The notes beneath the pieces are model-generated. The model was given only the letters and a program-made list of their open reading frames with translations, did no database searches and was not told the origin of the DNA. A stretch of 64,000 nt of DNA from Stenotrophomonas sp. VV52 (GTDB lineage: Bacteria; Pseudomonadota; Gammaproteobacteria; Xanthomonadales; Xanthomonadaceae). Of this stretch, positions 1 through 9,633 are shown one piece after another (position 1 is the first letter of the stretch; each line of letters starts with the position of its first letter). The position numbers were made by a program, and so were the translations under genes. Location of the stretch: positions 62,001 to 126,000 of the forward strand of contig NZ_PKQQ01000003.1 of assembly GCF_002893095.1 (NCBI RefSeq). Reading direction: 5' to 3'.

Positions 1-722
1 ACGTCGCCCACGTAGGCGACCAGGTGGCCCTTGTCCTTGAGCGAGAGGATCTGCTGGATCGGACCGCGCTTGCCGTCTTCTTCCGGCGTGAACGCGGCGT
101 CGTCGCGCTTGTTCTTCAGCATCGCCAGCGCGTGCATCGGAATGTCCGGGCGGGTGGTGGCGTCCGGAGCCGGCGACAGGTCGTCGGTATTGGTTTCGCC
201 CGGCACCTTGAACACGGTGACGGTCATGCTCGCGGCCACTTCCGGCTTGCTGGTGAACCACTCGGCATCGGCCCAGCTCTGCAGCACGGCCTGTGCGTTG
301 GCGTTACCCGCCTTGGCCTTTTCCTGCACGTCGTGGAAGGCGTCGAACACCAGCAGGGTGTGCTTCAGCGCATCGGCGGCAATGGTGCCGACGCTGGCAT
401 CGTCCAGCAGCTGCACGAGCGGCGCAACGTTGTAGCCGCCCAGCATGGTGCCCAGCAGTTCGGTGGCGCGCTCGCGCGAAATCAGCGCATTGGTTTCGCT
501 GCCGAAGGCGATCGCGGCCAGGTACGAGGCCTTGACCTTGGCCGCGTCGTCGACGCCGGCCGGAACGCGGTGGGTCAGCAGCTCGACCAGGAAGTCGGCT
601 TCACCGGCCGGCGGGTTCTTCAGCAGTTCGATGACGTCGGCCGTCTGCTGGGCGTTCAGCGGCAGCGGCGGGATGCCAAGCGCGGCGCGCTCGGCTACGT
701 GGTGGCGGTAGGCTTCCAACAT
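1..722 (-). CDS. acnB: Aconitate hydratase B, N-terminal part (runs off left edge)
   Basis: Read on the minus strand from an ATG at 722, the frame stays open to base 1. It begins MLEAYRHHVAERAALGIPP and contains KNPPAGEADFL, LLGTMLGGYNVAPL, KAGNANAQAVLQSWADAEW and GETNTDDLSPAPD, all characteristic of the AcnB HEAT-like N-terminal and swivel domains. About 240 residues are in the window; the iron-sulfur catalytic domains lie beyond the left edge. AcnB interconverts citrate and isocitrate in the cytoplasmic TCA cycle. The acnB-acnA-rpfB neighbourhood matches the rpf region of other Xanthomonadaceae. Here acnB points away from acnA, with a toxin-antitoxin pair in between. Confidence 0.95.
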   Translation of the reverse strand, partial: MLEAYRHHVAERAALGIPPLPLNAQQTADVIELLKNPPAGEADFLVELLTHRVPAGVDDAAKVKASYLAAIAFGSETNALISRERATELLGTMLGGYNVAPLVQLLDDASVGTIAADALKHTLLVFDAFHDVQEKAKAGNANAQAVLQSWADAEWFTSKPEVAASMTVTVFKVPGETNTDDLSPAPDATTRPDIPMHALAMLKNKRDDAAFTPEEDGKRGPIQQILSLKDKGHLVAYVGD

Positions 723-782
723 GACAACTCCCGGGTGATTCTCGAAGAATGCGATTGAATGAAACGGTTGAAAAAAGAGGGC

Positions 783-1181
783 TCAGGCGTTTGGCACGAT
801 CAGCTTCAGGCCCTTGAAGTAGTCGCGGTAAAACTTGTCGTTCCAGGTGATCAGGCCGTCGCACTGCAACAGCGCGTGCGCGCCGACCATGAAGTCGTCC
901 AGGCTGCGCCGGCTGTCCCCGCGCTGGCGATGGCGGCGGTGCATCTCGCCCGCGCGCAGCGCCGACTTGGCTTCCAGCGCGTTGAAATGGACACCCATTT
1001 CCTCCAGCGCTTCCAGCACCTCGGCGCCGCCGCGCAGGCTCGCACAGACTTCGGCGAGGGTCGCCCCGCACACCACCACCTTGCCGCCGACCAGGCTCTG
1101 GCGCAGGCAGGCCTCCACGGCATCGGCCTGCGGACCATTGCTCAGCAGCTCGACCAGTACCGGGGAATCGACGGCGATCAT
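783..1181 (-). CDS. PIN-domain toxin, VapC-like ribonuclease
   Basis: A 132-aa PIN-domain protein. The acidic residues expected of the Mg-dependent RNase site are visible: Asp5 in MIAVDSPVL, Glu44 in ATLAEVCASL, Asp95/Asp96 in RSLDDFMVGAHAL, and Asp115 in ITWNDKFYRDYF. It starts six bases after the upstream AbrB-type gene, so the two form a toxin-antitoxin operon in which this is the toxin. PIN toxins usually cleave tRNA or rRNA; the target cannot be told from sequence. The catalytic set is complete, so it is probably functional. The pair sits between acnB and acnA, a typical small accessory insertion. Confidence 0.88.
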   Translation of the reverse strand: MIAVDSPVLVELLSNGPQADAVEACLRQSLVGGKVVVCGATLAEVCASLRGGAEVLEALEEMGVHFNALEAKSALRAGEMHRRHRQRGDSRRSLDDFMVGAHALLQCDGLITWNDKFYRDYFKGLKLIVPNA

Positions 1182-1187
1182 CCTGGC

Positions 1188-1412
1188 TTATCCCTCGTCG
1201 CGCACGGCGCGCACGGCCGCCTCGGCCGACTCGAAGCCGTCCAGCGAGAACTTGCCGCGCGCCCTTGAAATGGCATCGTCAACACTCTTGCGCAGGATGA
1301 TGCGGCTGCCGTCGAGCTCCACCTTCAGCTGGGTGCCCTTGGTCAGGCCGAGCGCGTCGCGGACCGCCTTGGGCAAGGTGATCTGTCCGCGTTCTGCAAC
1401 GGTGGCTTCCAT
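1188..1412 (-). CDS. AbrB/MazE-fold antitoxin, VapB-like
   Basis: A 74-aa protein starting MEATVAERGQITLPKAVRDA, the swapped-hairpin AbrB DNA-binding fold, followed by KGTQLKVELDGSRIILRK. Its C-terminal tail (about residues 45-74) would wrap the PIN toxin encoded six bases downstream. I chose the ATG at 1412, which has a GGAGG eight bases before it, over an in-frame TTG five codons upstream that overlaps this ribosome-binding site. A perfect inverted repeat immediately upstream (1427-1451) is the probable autoregulatory operator. Confidence 0.88.
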   Translation of the reverse strand: MEATVAERGQITLPKAVRDALGLTKGTQLKVELDGSRIILRKSVDDAISRARGKFSLDGFESAEAAVRAVRDEG

Positions 1413-1426
1413 CGGTAGGCCCTCCA

Positions 1427-1451
1427 AAGTATGTACGAATTATACATACTT
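1427..1451 (-). promoter_or_regulatory. Inverted-repeat operator of the vapBC-like operon
   Basis: Perfect 9-bp arms AAGTATGTA (1427-1435) and TACATACTT (1443-1451) flank a 7-base AT-rich spacer, just upstream of the antitoxin ribosome-binding site (1421-1425 on the opposite strand). It is an AT-rich island in GC-rich DNA. AbrB-type antitoxins normally repress their own operon from such palindromes; binding here is inferred. Confidence 0.7.
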
Positions 1452-1683
1452 GACCCCGCATACTTCTGCCCGAGCCTGTTCAGCCTCGCCGCCTCCAACC
1501 GGCCAAGGCCCTGCCACACCAATGACACAGGCGATACATAGGTATAGGTAGCCTGAGGCCCTGCCGAAGACCGGCGCGTGGCTGAAGGGTTCATACTGGT
1601 TCCCACTGCCGGCGCCTGGCCTCCGGCAACCGCAAGCAGGCCCCCGGGCCACTGCAAGCCATCCGCAAGAGGAGTTTCCCCGC

Positions 1684-4437
<2,754 letters not shown>

Positions 4438-4445
4438 GCCCCCTG

Positions 4446-4468
4446 CCCCCTTCCATTCAGGAAGGGGG
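4446..4468 (+). terminator. GC-rich hairpin after acnA
   Basis: CCCCCTTCC and GGAAGGGGG form a perfect 9-bp stem with an ATTCA loop, nine bases after the acnA stop. There is no T-tract, so it is a weak intrinsic terminator or an RNA-stabilising 3' hairpin. Confidence 0.5.
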
Positions 4469-4602
4469 CCTCTCCACGTGGCCTGCACGCTTTATTCACA
4501 GGGCCTTCGCGTTTTCCATTCGGACCGGTATGCTGCCGGGGACCGAATCGACGGATACTGTCCGTCAGCATCACAACATCCACGTTTCCTGGAGGGGGAA
4601 TA

Positions 4603-6279
4603 ATGAGTCTGGAACGTCCCTGGCTGAAGAGCTATCCCAACGGCGTACCCGCCGAAATCGACGTCAATGAGTTCCATTCGGTGTCGGCCGTTTTCGATAC
4701 GTCCGTGGCCAGGTTCCGCGACCGTCCCGCCTACTCCAGCTTCGGCAAGGTCCTCACCTATGGTGAAACCGACGCCCTGGTCGAAAAATTCGCCGCCTAC
4801 CTGCTCGGCGAGCTGAAGCTCAAGAAGGGCGACCGCGTCGCCCTGATGATGCCCAACTGCCTGCAGTACCCGGTGGCCACCTTCGGCGTGCTCCGCGCCG
4901 GCCTGACCGTGGTCAATGTCAACCCGCTGTACACCGCGCGCGAACTGAAGCACCAGCTGGTCGATTCCGGCGCCTCGGTCCTGGTGGTCGTGGACAACTT
5001 CGGCGACACCGTGCAGCAGGTCATTGCTGAAACCCAGGTCAAGCAGGTCATCACCACCGGCCTGGGCGACATGCTCGGCGCCAAGGGCGTGCTGGTGAAC
5101 TTCGTGCTGAAGTACATCAAGAAGATGGTGCCCAACTACAGCCTGCGCGGCGCGATCCGCTTCAACCAGGCGCTGAAGCTGGGCAGCAAGCACACCCTGC
5201 CGAAGGTGGAGCTGGACCACGACGACGTGGCCTTCCTGCAGTACACCGGCGGCACCACCGGCGTGGCCAAGGGGGCAATGCTCACCAACCGCAACCTGGT
5301 GGCCAACATGCAGCAGGCCTCGGCGTGGATCTCCGCGTCGGGCATTGAAATGGGCAAGGAGTGGATCATCACCGCCCTGCCGCTGTACCACATCTTCGCA
5401 TTGACCGCGAACGGGCTGGTCTTCATGAAGTTCGGTGGCTGCAACCACCTGATCACCAACCCGCGCGACATGAAGGGCTTCGTCAAGGAGCTCAAGTCGA
5501 CCCGCTTCACCGCCATCACCGGCGTCAACACGCTGTTCAACGGCCTGCTCAACACCCCGGGCTTCGACGAGATCGACTTCTCCTCGCTGAAGGTCACCCT
5601 GGGCGGCGGCATGGCCGTGCAGCGTTCGGTCGCCGAGCGCTGGAAGAAGACCACCGGCGTCACCCTGGTCGAAGCCTACGGCCTGACCGAAACCTCACCG
5701 GCCGCCTGCATCAACCCGCTCAACCTGGCCGAGTACAACGGCGCGATCGGCCTGCCGATTCCGTCCACCGACGCCTGCGTGAAAGACGACAACGGCGTCA
5801 CCATGGCTGCCGGTGAAGTCGGCGAACTGTGCATCCGTGGCCCGCAGGTGATGAAGGGCTACTGGCAGCGTCCGGAAGACACCGCCAAGGCGATCGACGC
5901 CGACGGCTGGCTGCACACCGGCGACATGGCGCGCATGGACGAGCAGGGCTTCTTCTACATCGTCGACCGCAAGAAGGACATGATCCTGGTGTCCGGCTTC
6001 AACGTGTACCCGAACGAAGTCGAAGACGTCATCGCGATGATGCCCGGCGTGCTCGAAGTAGCGGCAGTTGGCGTACCCGACGAAAAGTCCGGCGAAATCG
6101 TCAAGGTCGTTATCGTCAAGAAGGACCCGAACCTGACCGCCGAACAGGTCAAGGAACACGCCCGCGCCAACCTGACCGGCTACAAGCACCCGAAGATCGT
6201 CGAGTTCCGCAAGGAACTGCCGAAGACCAACGTCGGCAAGATCCTGCGCCGCGAACTGCGTGACGCACCGGCGGCGTAA
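4603..6279 (+). CDS. rpfB: RpfB, long-chain fatty-acid CoA ligase of the DSF system
   Basis: A 558-aa FadD-type acyl-CoA synthetase. The AMP-binding P-loop is [14 protein letters not shown] (about residue 212), followed by [50 protein letters not shown] and the C-terminal [12 protein letters not shown] with the adenylation lysine. It activates free fatty acids to acyl-CoA using ATP and is proposed to turn over the DSF signal in xanthomonads. Its place after acnA and before rpfF identifies it as rpfB. The GGAGGGGG at 4591-4598 sets the start. Normally rpfF follows directly; here about 3.3 kb of foreign-looking DNA intervenes. Confidence 0.93.
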   Translation: MSLERPWLKSYPNGVPAEIDVNEFHSVSAVFDTSVARFRDRPAYSSFGKVLTYGETDALVEKFAAYLLGELKLKKGDRVALMMPNCLQYPVATFGVLRAGLTVVNVNPLYTARELKHQLVDSGASVLVVVDNFGDTVQQVIAETQVKQVITTGLGDMLGAKGVLVNFVLKYIKKMVPNYSLRGAIRFNQALKLGSKHTLPKVELDHDDVAFLQYTGGTTGVAKGAMLTNRNLVANMQQASAWISASGIEMGKEWIITALPLYHIFALTANGLVFMKFGGCNHLITNPRDMKGFVKELKSTRFTAITGVNTLFNGLLNTPGFDEIDFSSLKVTLGGGMAVQRSVAERWKKTTGVTLVEAYGLTETSPAACINPLNLAEYNGAIGLPIPSTDACVKDDNGVTMAAGEVGELCIRGPQVMKGYWQRPEDTAKAIDADGWLHTGDMARMDEQGFFYIVDRKKDMILVSGFNVYPNEVEDVIAMMPGVLEVAAVGVPDEKSGEIVKVVIVKKDPNLTAEQVKEHARANLTGYKHPKIVEFRKELPKTNVGKILRRELRDAPAA

Positions 6280-6295
6280 TTCCGCGGCGGGCCAG

Positions 6296-6327
6296 GTAGA
6301 GCGCCTCACAATCCTGAGGTGCTCTAC
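6296..6327. terminator. 13-bp palindrome after rpfB
   Basis: GTAGAGCGCCTCA and TGAGGTGCTCTAC pair over 13 positions with one G-U wobble and a six-base loop. It lies 17 bases beyond the rpfB stop and has no T-run. It could end rpfB transcription or be a variant of the GTAG-type genomic palindromes, since both ends read GTAG/CTAC. Confidence 0.45.
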
Positions 6328-6397
6328 CACATCTTGAGAAGCCAAGAGACGCCCAGATAGGTAAAGCCCGCACCTCACTTGCCGTTTACGCCGAAGG

Positions 6398-6426
6398 TTG
6401 CTACTCAACGTGATAGATGCTAGGAT
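6398..6426 (+). promoter_or_regulatory. Candidate sigma-70 promoter of the reverse-transcriptase operon
   Basis: TTGCTA (6398-6403) and TAGGAT (6421-6426) each match four of six consensus bases and are spaced by exactly 17. Transcription would begin near 6433, just before the structured segment. Assigned by eye only. Confidence 0.35.
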
Positions 6427-6439
6427 TTTTGCATACCAG

Positions 6440-6580
6440 CGACTAGGAGTAGCTCCAGTCAACAGTCTGGTCCCTAGGGCGTTTCATCAATTTACGCATG
6501 CCCGGTCGCAGGCTCACGCCCGACCGGGCATTTCGTTTGTACTCTCCGAAGGCGCTCGTGGCGACGCGCGCCTCCAGTCG
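6440..6580 (+). ncRNA. Candidate retron msr-msd RNA
   Basis: CGACTAGGAG (6440-6449) can pair with CTCCAGTCG (6572-6580) as nine base pairs with one bulged A, a layout like the a1/a2 helix of retron RNAs. TAGC (6450-6453) follows the first arm immediately, as expected around a branching guanosine. Inside are a CCAG/CTGG hairpin (6455-6470) and an 11-bp stem ATGCCCGGTCG/CGACCGGGCAT (6498-6508 with 6521-6531, 12-base loop) that could be the msd. A caveat is that CTCCAGTC also occurs at 6453-6460, so the first arm can instead fold locally. The reverse transcriptase starts 20 bases downstream. Boundaries and function are inferred. Confidence 0.42.
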
Positions 6581-6600
6581 GACGAAAGGGTGAGTGGACA

Positions 6601-7557
6601 ATGACCCCACAACCGCTCGAACAGTTGTTCGACTCCATGTTTCATGGAAAGTACCGCTTCATTGAGTTCATGGAGCTGAAGCCAGAACAGCACAGGGTGC
6701 GAGTTTCCTGGAAGGGTCGAACAATCTACAAACCCACGGGCGTTCTCAAGGCGTTTCATCGCTTCCTCAACCACTACGTACTTGACCACCTGCAGGTAGA
6801 TGAAACGGTCTCATTTGCCTACCGTAGAGGTACAACCTTGCTCCAGGCCGTAGAGCCGCACGCTCACAGCCGCGCCTTCTTCCAGACCGATCTCGAACGA
6901 TTCTTCGACAGCATCACGACGGATCACATCAGAACCGCACTTGAAACATCCGACATTCCGGTGGAAGACCTTGGACAGCACTTGGGTCACATCCTGGAAC
7001 TTCTTACGATTGATGGCAAGCTGCCAATTGGCTACTCGACATCTCCAATCCTGAGCAACGCATGCCTGCTGGGATTTGACAGTCGCCTGAAATCCCAGAG
7101 TCGTGATCGCGGCTGGGTGTACACGCGCTACGCCGACGACATCATCCTTTCAGCCGCTGACCGCGAATCGCTGGCCGATGCCGTTGCCGTGGTTGAAGAC
7201 TGTCTGTCTTCTGAGCTCGGTGATGGCTTTGCGCTGAATCCGACCAAGAGCAAACTGACCACCATCGGCAGGAAGGTCAAGTTGCTCGGCCGAGTCATTG
7301 TTCCCACCGGCGTCATTGTCATCGATCGCGAAGTACGAAACCGAATTGAGTCCTACCTCCACTTCTACATCACCGACCAGTCCAAACTTGCAAGAATTTT
7401 CAGAGAGGATCGGGAGGAGGAGTGGGAAGATGGCTTGCAGAGCCTTAGCGGACTCATCAGCTACGTGCATGTGGCAGATGTCGCGTACCTCGACAAGCTT
7501 AGAGCAAAGTTCGGAGCCACCGTAATCGACAGTTTCCTGCACAGGTCAGCCAAATGA
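6601..7557 (+). CDS. Retron-like reverse transcriptase
   Basis: A 318-aa reverse transcriptase with only finger-palm and thumb regions and no maturase, endonuclease or protease. Visible motifs are FAYRRG (72-77), motif A QTDLERFFDSI with Asp97, motif B LPIGYSTSPILSN (141-153), motif C YTRYADD (catalytic Asp179-Asp180) and motif D around Lys216. The two retron-diagnostic motifs are degenerate: AVEPH (83-87) where NAxxH is usual, and LLG (228-230) where VTG is usual. In retrons the enzyme copies a linked RNA into msDNA. AAAGGG lies about ten bases before the ATG. Its stop overlaps the next start (ATGA), so the genes are translationally coupled. Base composition is clearly less GC-rich than rpfB and rpfF on either side, which suggests horizontal transfer. 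A DRT or Abi-type reverse transcriptase is the alternative. Confidence 0.85.
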   Translation: MTPQPLEQLFDSMFHGKYRFIEFMELKPEQHRVRVSWKGRTIYKPTGVLKAFHRFLNHYVLDHLQVDETVSFAYRRGTTLLQAVEPHAHSRAFFQTDLERFFDSITTDHIRTALETSDIPVEDLGQHLGHILELLTIDGKLPIGYSTSPILSNACLLGFDSRLKSQSRDRGWVYTRYADDIILSAADRESLADAVAVVEDCLSSELGDGFALNPTKSKLTTIGRKVKLLGRVIVPTGVIVIDREVRNRIESYLHFYITDQSKLARIFREDREEEWEDGLQSLSGLISYVHVADVAYLDKLRAKFGATVIDSFLHRSAK

Positions 7558-8897
7558 GCCGATTTCGTGTAGTGCTCGAATCAGTTCAACATGTCACCAA
7601 CATGACTTTGGACATCGACCTGTCAACGCCTGGCTTGGTGTGTCTGGTGGGTCGAAATGGAACAGGCAAAACAACGCTGGTGCGCGCCCTGCGAAACCTC
7701 TCCAACGCTGACACGTTCAACAGGACGGCCACGCCCTACGCGTTTTCCGACAAGAGTCGAATCACCTACGAGGCAGGGGGCGAACGCGTAGCGTTCACAT
7801 ACGACGAGAAGATCCGGTCACTGAATTGCAGGGACACGATCCCCTCGACACTTCGAAAGATGATTGAAGCCGAACTCCCAATGCCGCACGGGAGGCGCTT
7901 CAACTACTTTAAAAGTGCGAGCGAAGCCGACCTGGACATTCGGAAGGCAATCTCCTTCGGCAAGTACGCACGTCCCGAGGAGCTGATTGACTTTCTGGGC
8001 GCCATCTACGGCTCGGATCGGTTCTCGACCATGGCGGAAGTCCGAGTCAAGGGGAAAAGCTACTATGCCATCGTGCGTAATGACGGGACGTACATCAGAG
8101 AGGATTACCTCAGCTCCGGCGAGTATTTCCTCATAAATCTGTATAGAACCATCAAGGGATCAGCGAAGCTTCTGGTCATTGACGAAATCGACCTTTCCCT
8201 TGACGCCGCCGCGCAGGCAAATCTTGCGAGCTGGCTGAGGCGATTCTGCGTTGAGTACAACTGCAAGGTGGTTTTCACGACCCACTCCCTCGCCCTCATG
8301 CACAAGCTTGAACCTGGCGAGATGTTTTACATGGACCAGGTCGATGGCAACGTCTCAATTGAACCAACCTCATTCAGCTTTGCCAGAGCGAAGATGTTTG
8401 GATTCGCTGGATTCGACAGGTGCATCGTCACCGAAGACACCTCGCTCACGGCATTCATTACTCATTTAGTAAAAAAGTACTGCCCCAGGACGATCCTTAG
8501 CTACAAGATCATTTATGTAGGCAGCGGAGCTCGTGTCGGCGCACTTGTCTCGGACAATGACCGCGAGAAGTTCCTTGGACCAGCCGATCAGGTGATTGGT
8601 ATTGTTGATGGTGACCAGAAAGATGAGGGATACGCCCAACATCCGAGCATCCATCTGATACCGCTCAAGAGTGTCGAAAAAGCCCTACTTGCTGAGAGCA
8701 AACAGGACCCGGACTTTCCGTTTCACGTCCCGCGAATGACCTTTGACAAGGAAAAGAGTTTGATTCGTCACATCTTGAAGAGAGGCATAGCAACGCAATC
8801 AGAAATTTACGATTATCTGATTGGCAGAAGTCCAGACGCATTTCAGGACATTACGGAAACGCTTCGGCAACTATTGCCCCCGGCTCACGAGGCATGA
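7554..8897 (+). CDS. OLD-like ATPase with TOPRIM/DUF4435-like C-terminus (probable retron effector)
   Basis: A 447-aa protein. The ABC-type ATPase half carries Walker A GRNGTGKTT (33-41), the signature LSSGE (186-190), Walker B KLLVIDEIDLSL with Asp210-Glu211, and the H-loop TTHS (242-245). The remainder resembles a TOPRIM/DUF4435 module: IVTED with Glu294, the glycine-rich YVGSGARVGAL, and IGIVDGDQ with Asp352 and Asp354. These acidic residues would bind Mg in a nuclease such as OLD. Retrons with OLD-like effectors (for example Retron-Eco8) are known anti-phage systems, and this protein follows the reverse transcriptase with a four-base overlap. Rare AT-rich codons (for example a TTA GTA AAA AAG run near 8466) mark it as foreign. 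Nuclease activity is inferred. Confidence 0.82.
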   Translation: MSRFRVVLESVQHVTNMTLDIDLSTPGLVCLVGRNGTGKTTLVRALRNLSNADTFNRTATPYAFSDKSRITYEAGGERVAFTYDEKIRSLNCRDTIPSTLRKMIEAELPMPHGRRFNYFKSASEADLDIRKAISFGKYARPEELIDFLGAIYGSDRFSTMAEVRVKGKSYYAIVRNDGTYIREDYLSSGEYFLINLYRTIKGSAKLLVIDEIDLSLDAAAQANLASWLRRFCVEYNCKVVFTTHSLALMHKLEPGEMFYMDQVDGNVSIEPTSFSFARAKMFGFAGFDRCIVTEDTSLTAFITHLVKKYCPRTILSYKIIYVGSGARVGALVSDNDREKFLGPADQVIGIVDGDQKDEGYAQHPSIHLIPLKSVEKALLAESKQDPDFPFHVPRMTFDKEKSLIRHILKRGIATQSEIYDYLIGRSPDAFQDITETLRQLLPPAHEA

Positions 8898-9121
8898 TGG
8901 TGGCGAAATCGGACTGCAATGTCTCGCCTGAAACGCAGGTAACACCCAGAGATGACATCGACCAGATCGCTGCTGACGTCGGCAACCCATCACTCCTGTA
9001 TGTTGCCATGCGTACCCGAAACTTTTACCACAGCAGTCGCCTTGACGGGATTGACATGAGCAAAGCAATCGAAGCAGATTCCCTGCACGAGATCCTCGAG
9101 ATTTATCGCAAACGAAGATAG
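8894..9121 (+). CDS. Small YhfG-like protein, third gene of the reverse-transcriptase operon
   Basis: A 75-aa protein whose ATG overlaps the ATPase stop (ATGA), so it is co-translated. The N-terminal 35 residues are polar and acidic (QVTPRDDIDQIAADVGN). The C-terminal half, MRTRNFYHSSRLDGIDMS followed by a helix ending EILEIYRKRR, resembles from memory the YhfG family, small antitoxin-like partners of Fic proteins with an NF..SRRLEG core. SSRLDG also resembles the inhibitory (S/T)xxxE(G/N) helix of Fic antitoxins, with Asp in place of Glu. No fic gene is nearby. A regulator or antitoxin of the system is the best guess. Confidence 0.6.
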   Translation: MMVAKSDCNVSPETQVTPRDDIDQIAADVGNPSLLYVAMRTRNFYHSSRLDGIDMSKAIEADSLHEILEIYRKRR

Positions 9122-9633
9122 TCGTCACCCGTAGTCGATCCGGTAAGCTCGACCGCGCATTCGATCATCCCCAATCGCCCTTGGCAGCCAGTAGTGTCAG
9201 CCCGGCCGGCATGCCCAGTGTGGCAAGCAGGTATGCATCCGTCGCCAGCGCGGTCAGCAAATCGAACGGCACCATCAACGACAGGGCTGTAGACGGGGTG
9301 TAGTCCTAGACGGGTTCGTTGCGCGATGTCGCTACTCGGCTCCACTACGGAAAGAACAGCGGGTGCCCCGCGTCCGAGTCGGACTGGAACGAATCTGCGC
9401 ATTCTGCGCCGTGCCGGGCGAACGCGATGATCCCGTCGTTCGGTCAAAGACCACGCAGTACCCCCGCCGCGCAAGGCGTATGGGCGTTTCACCCCTCCTT
9501 CATCGCCGCTGCCAGACGCACGCGGGATATATGCATGACACCCCCCACCGCCGGTGTAGGATCGCGGCGTGTGGACCCGTCCGGCCTGCCGCCCACCGTC
9601 CTCCCAGCAGGCCAACCCGCCGAGGTGATCACC
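9122..9633. other. Intergenic region between the RT operon and rpfF
   Basis: These 512 bases contain no convincing gene. The left part probably marks the right boundary of the inserted operon. A reverse-strand hydrophobic frame (9165-9275) may be a gene remnant. The last 100 bases contain GAGGTGATCACC, the rpfF ribosome-binding site. No clear promoter boxes or direct repeats bounding the insertion were recognised. Confidence 0.5.
9165..9275 (-). pseudogene. Possible remnant: 36-codon hydrophobic frame
   Basis: The reverse frame reads MVPFDLLTALATDAY then LLATLGMPAGLTLLAAKGDWG and a TGA. The composition (a leucine- and alanine-rich helix) looks protein-like, but there is no ribosome-binding site and the frame closes upstream with TAG near 9302. 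It may be the tail of a membrane protein lost when the neighbouring operon inserted, or chance. Confidence 0.2.

Larger units (their letters stand above)
6280..6600 (+). other. Structured non-coding leader between rpfB and the reverse-transcriptase operon
   Basis: No convincing gene lies in this 321-base stretch. It holds a 13-bp palindrome just after rpfB, a promoter-like sequence near 6398-6426, a cluster of short hairpins (6440-6478), an 11-bp stem-loop (6498-6531) and a ribosome-binding site before the reverse transcriptase. Structured leaders of this size directly upstream of retron-type reverse transcriptases normally encode the msr-msd RNA. Confidence 0.6.

Noticed and set aside
6293..6327. 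tRNA-like string GGTAGAGCGCCTCA before the RT operon, as a possible tRNA attachment site
   Set aside because: The segment forms a simple 13-bp hairpin; the order of arms is wrong, the loop has six bases, and there is no acceptor stem or GGTTCGA T-arm.
6371..6597. Alternative leader helices CTCAC/GTGAG (6374-6378 with 6590-6594) and CTACTCA/TGAGTGG (6401-6407 with 6591-6597)
   Set aside because: Shorter, with wobble or mismatched extensions, not followed by a TAGC motif, and overlapping the RT ribosome-binding region; the 6440/6572 pairing is stronger.
6601..7557. Group II intron or DGR reverse transcriptase
   Set aside because: No maturase X or endonuclease domain, no intron domain V/VI-like hairpin downstream, and no template/variable repeat pair seen; the gene is coupled to an ATPase.
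9319..9633. 105-codon N-terminal extension of rpfF
   Set aside because: No family similarity, and a good ribosome-binding site precedes the ATG at 9634.
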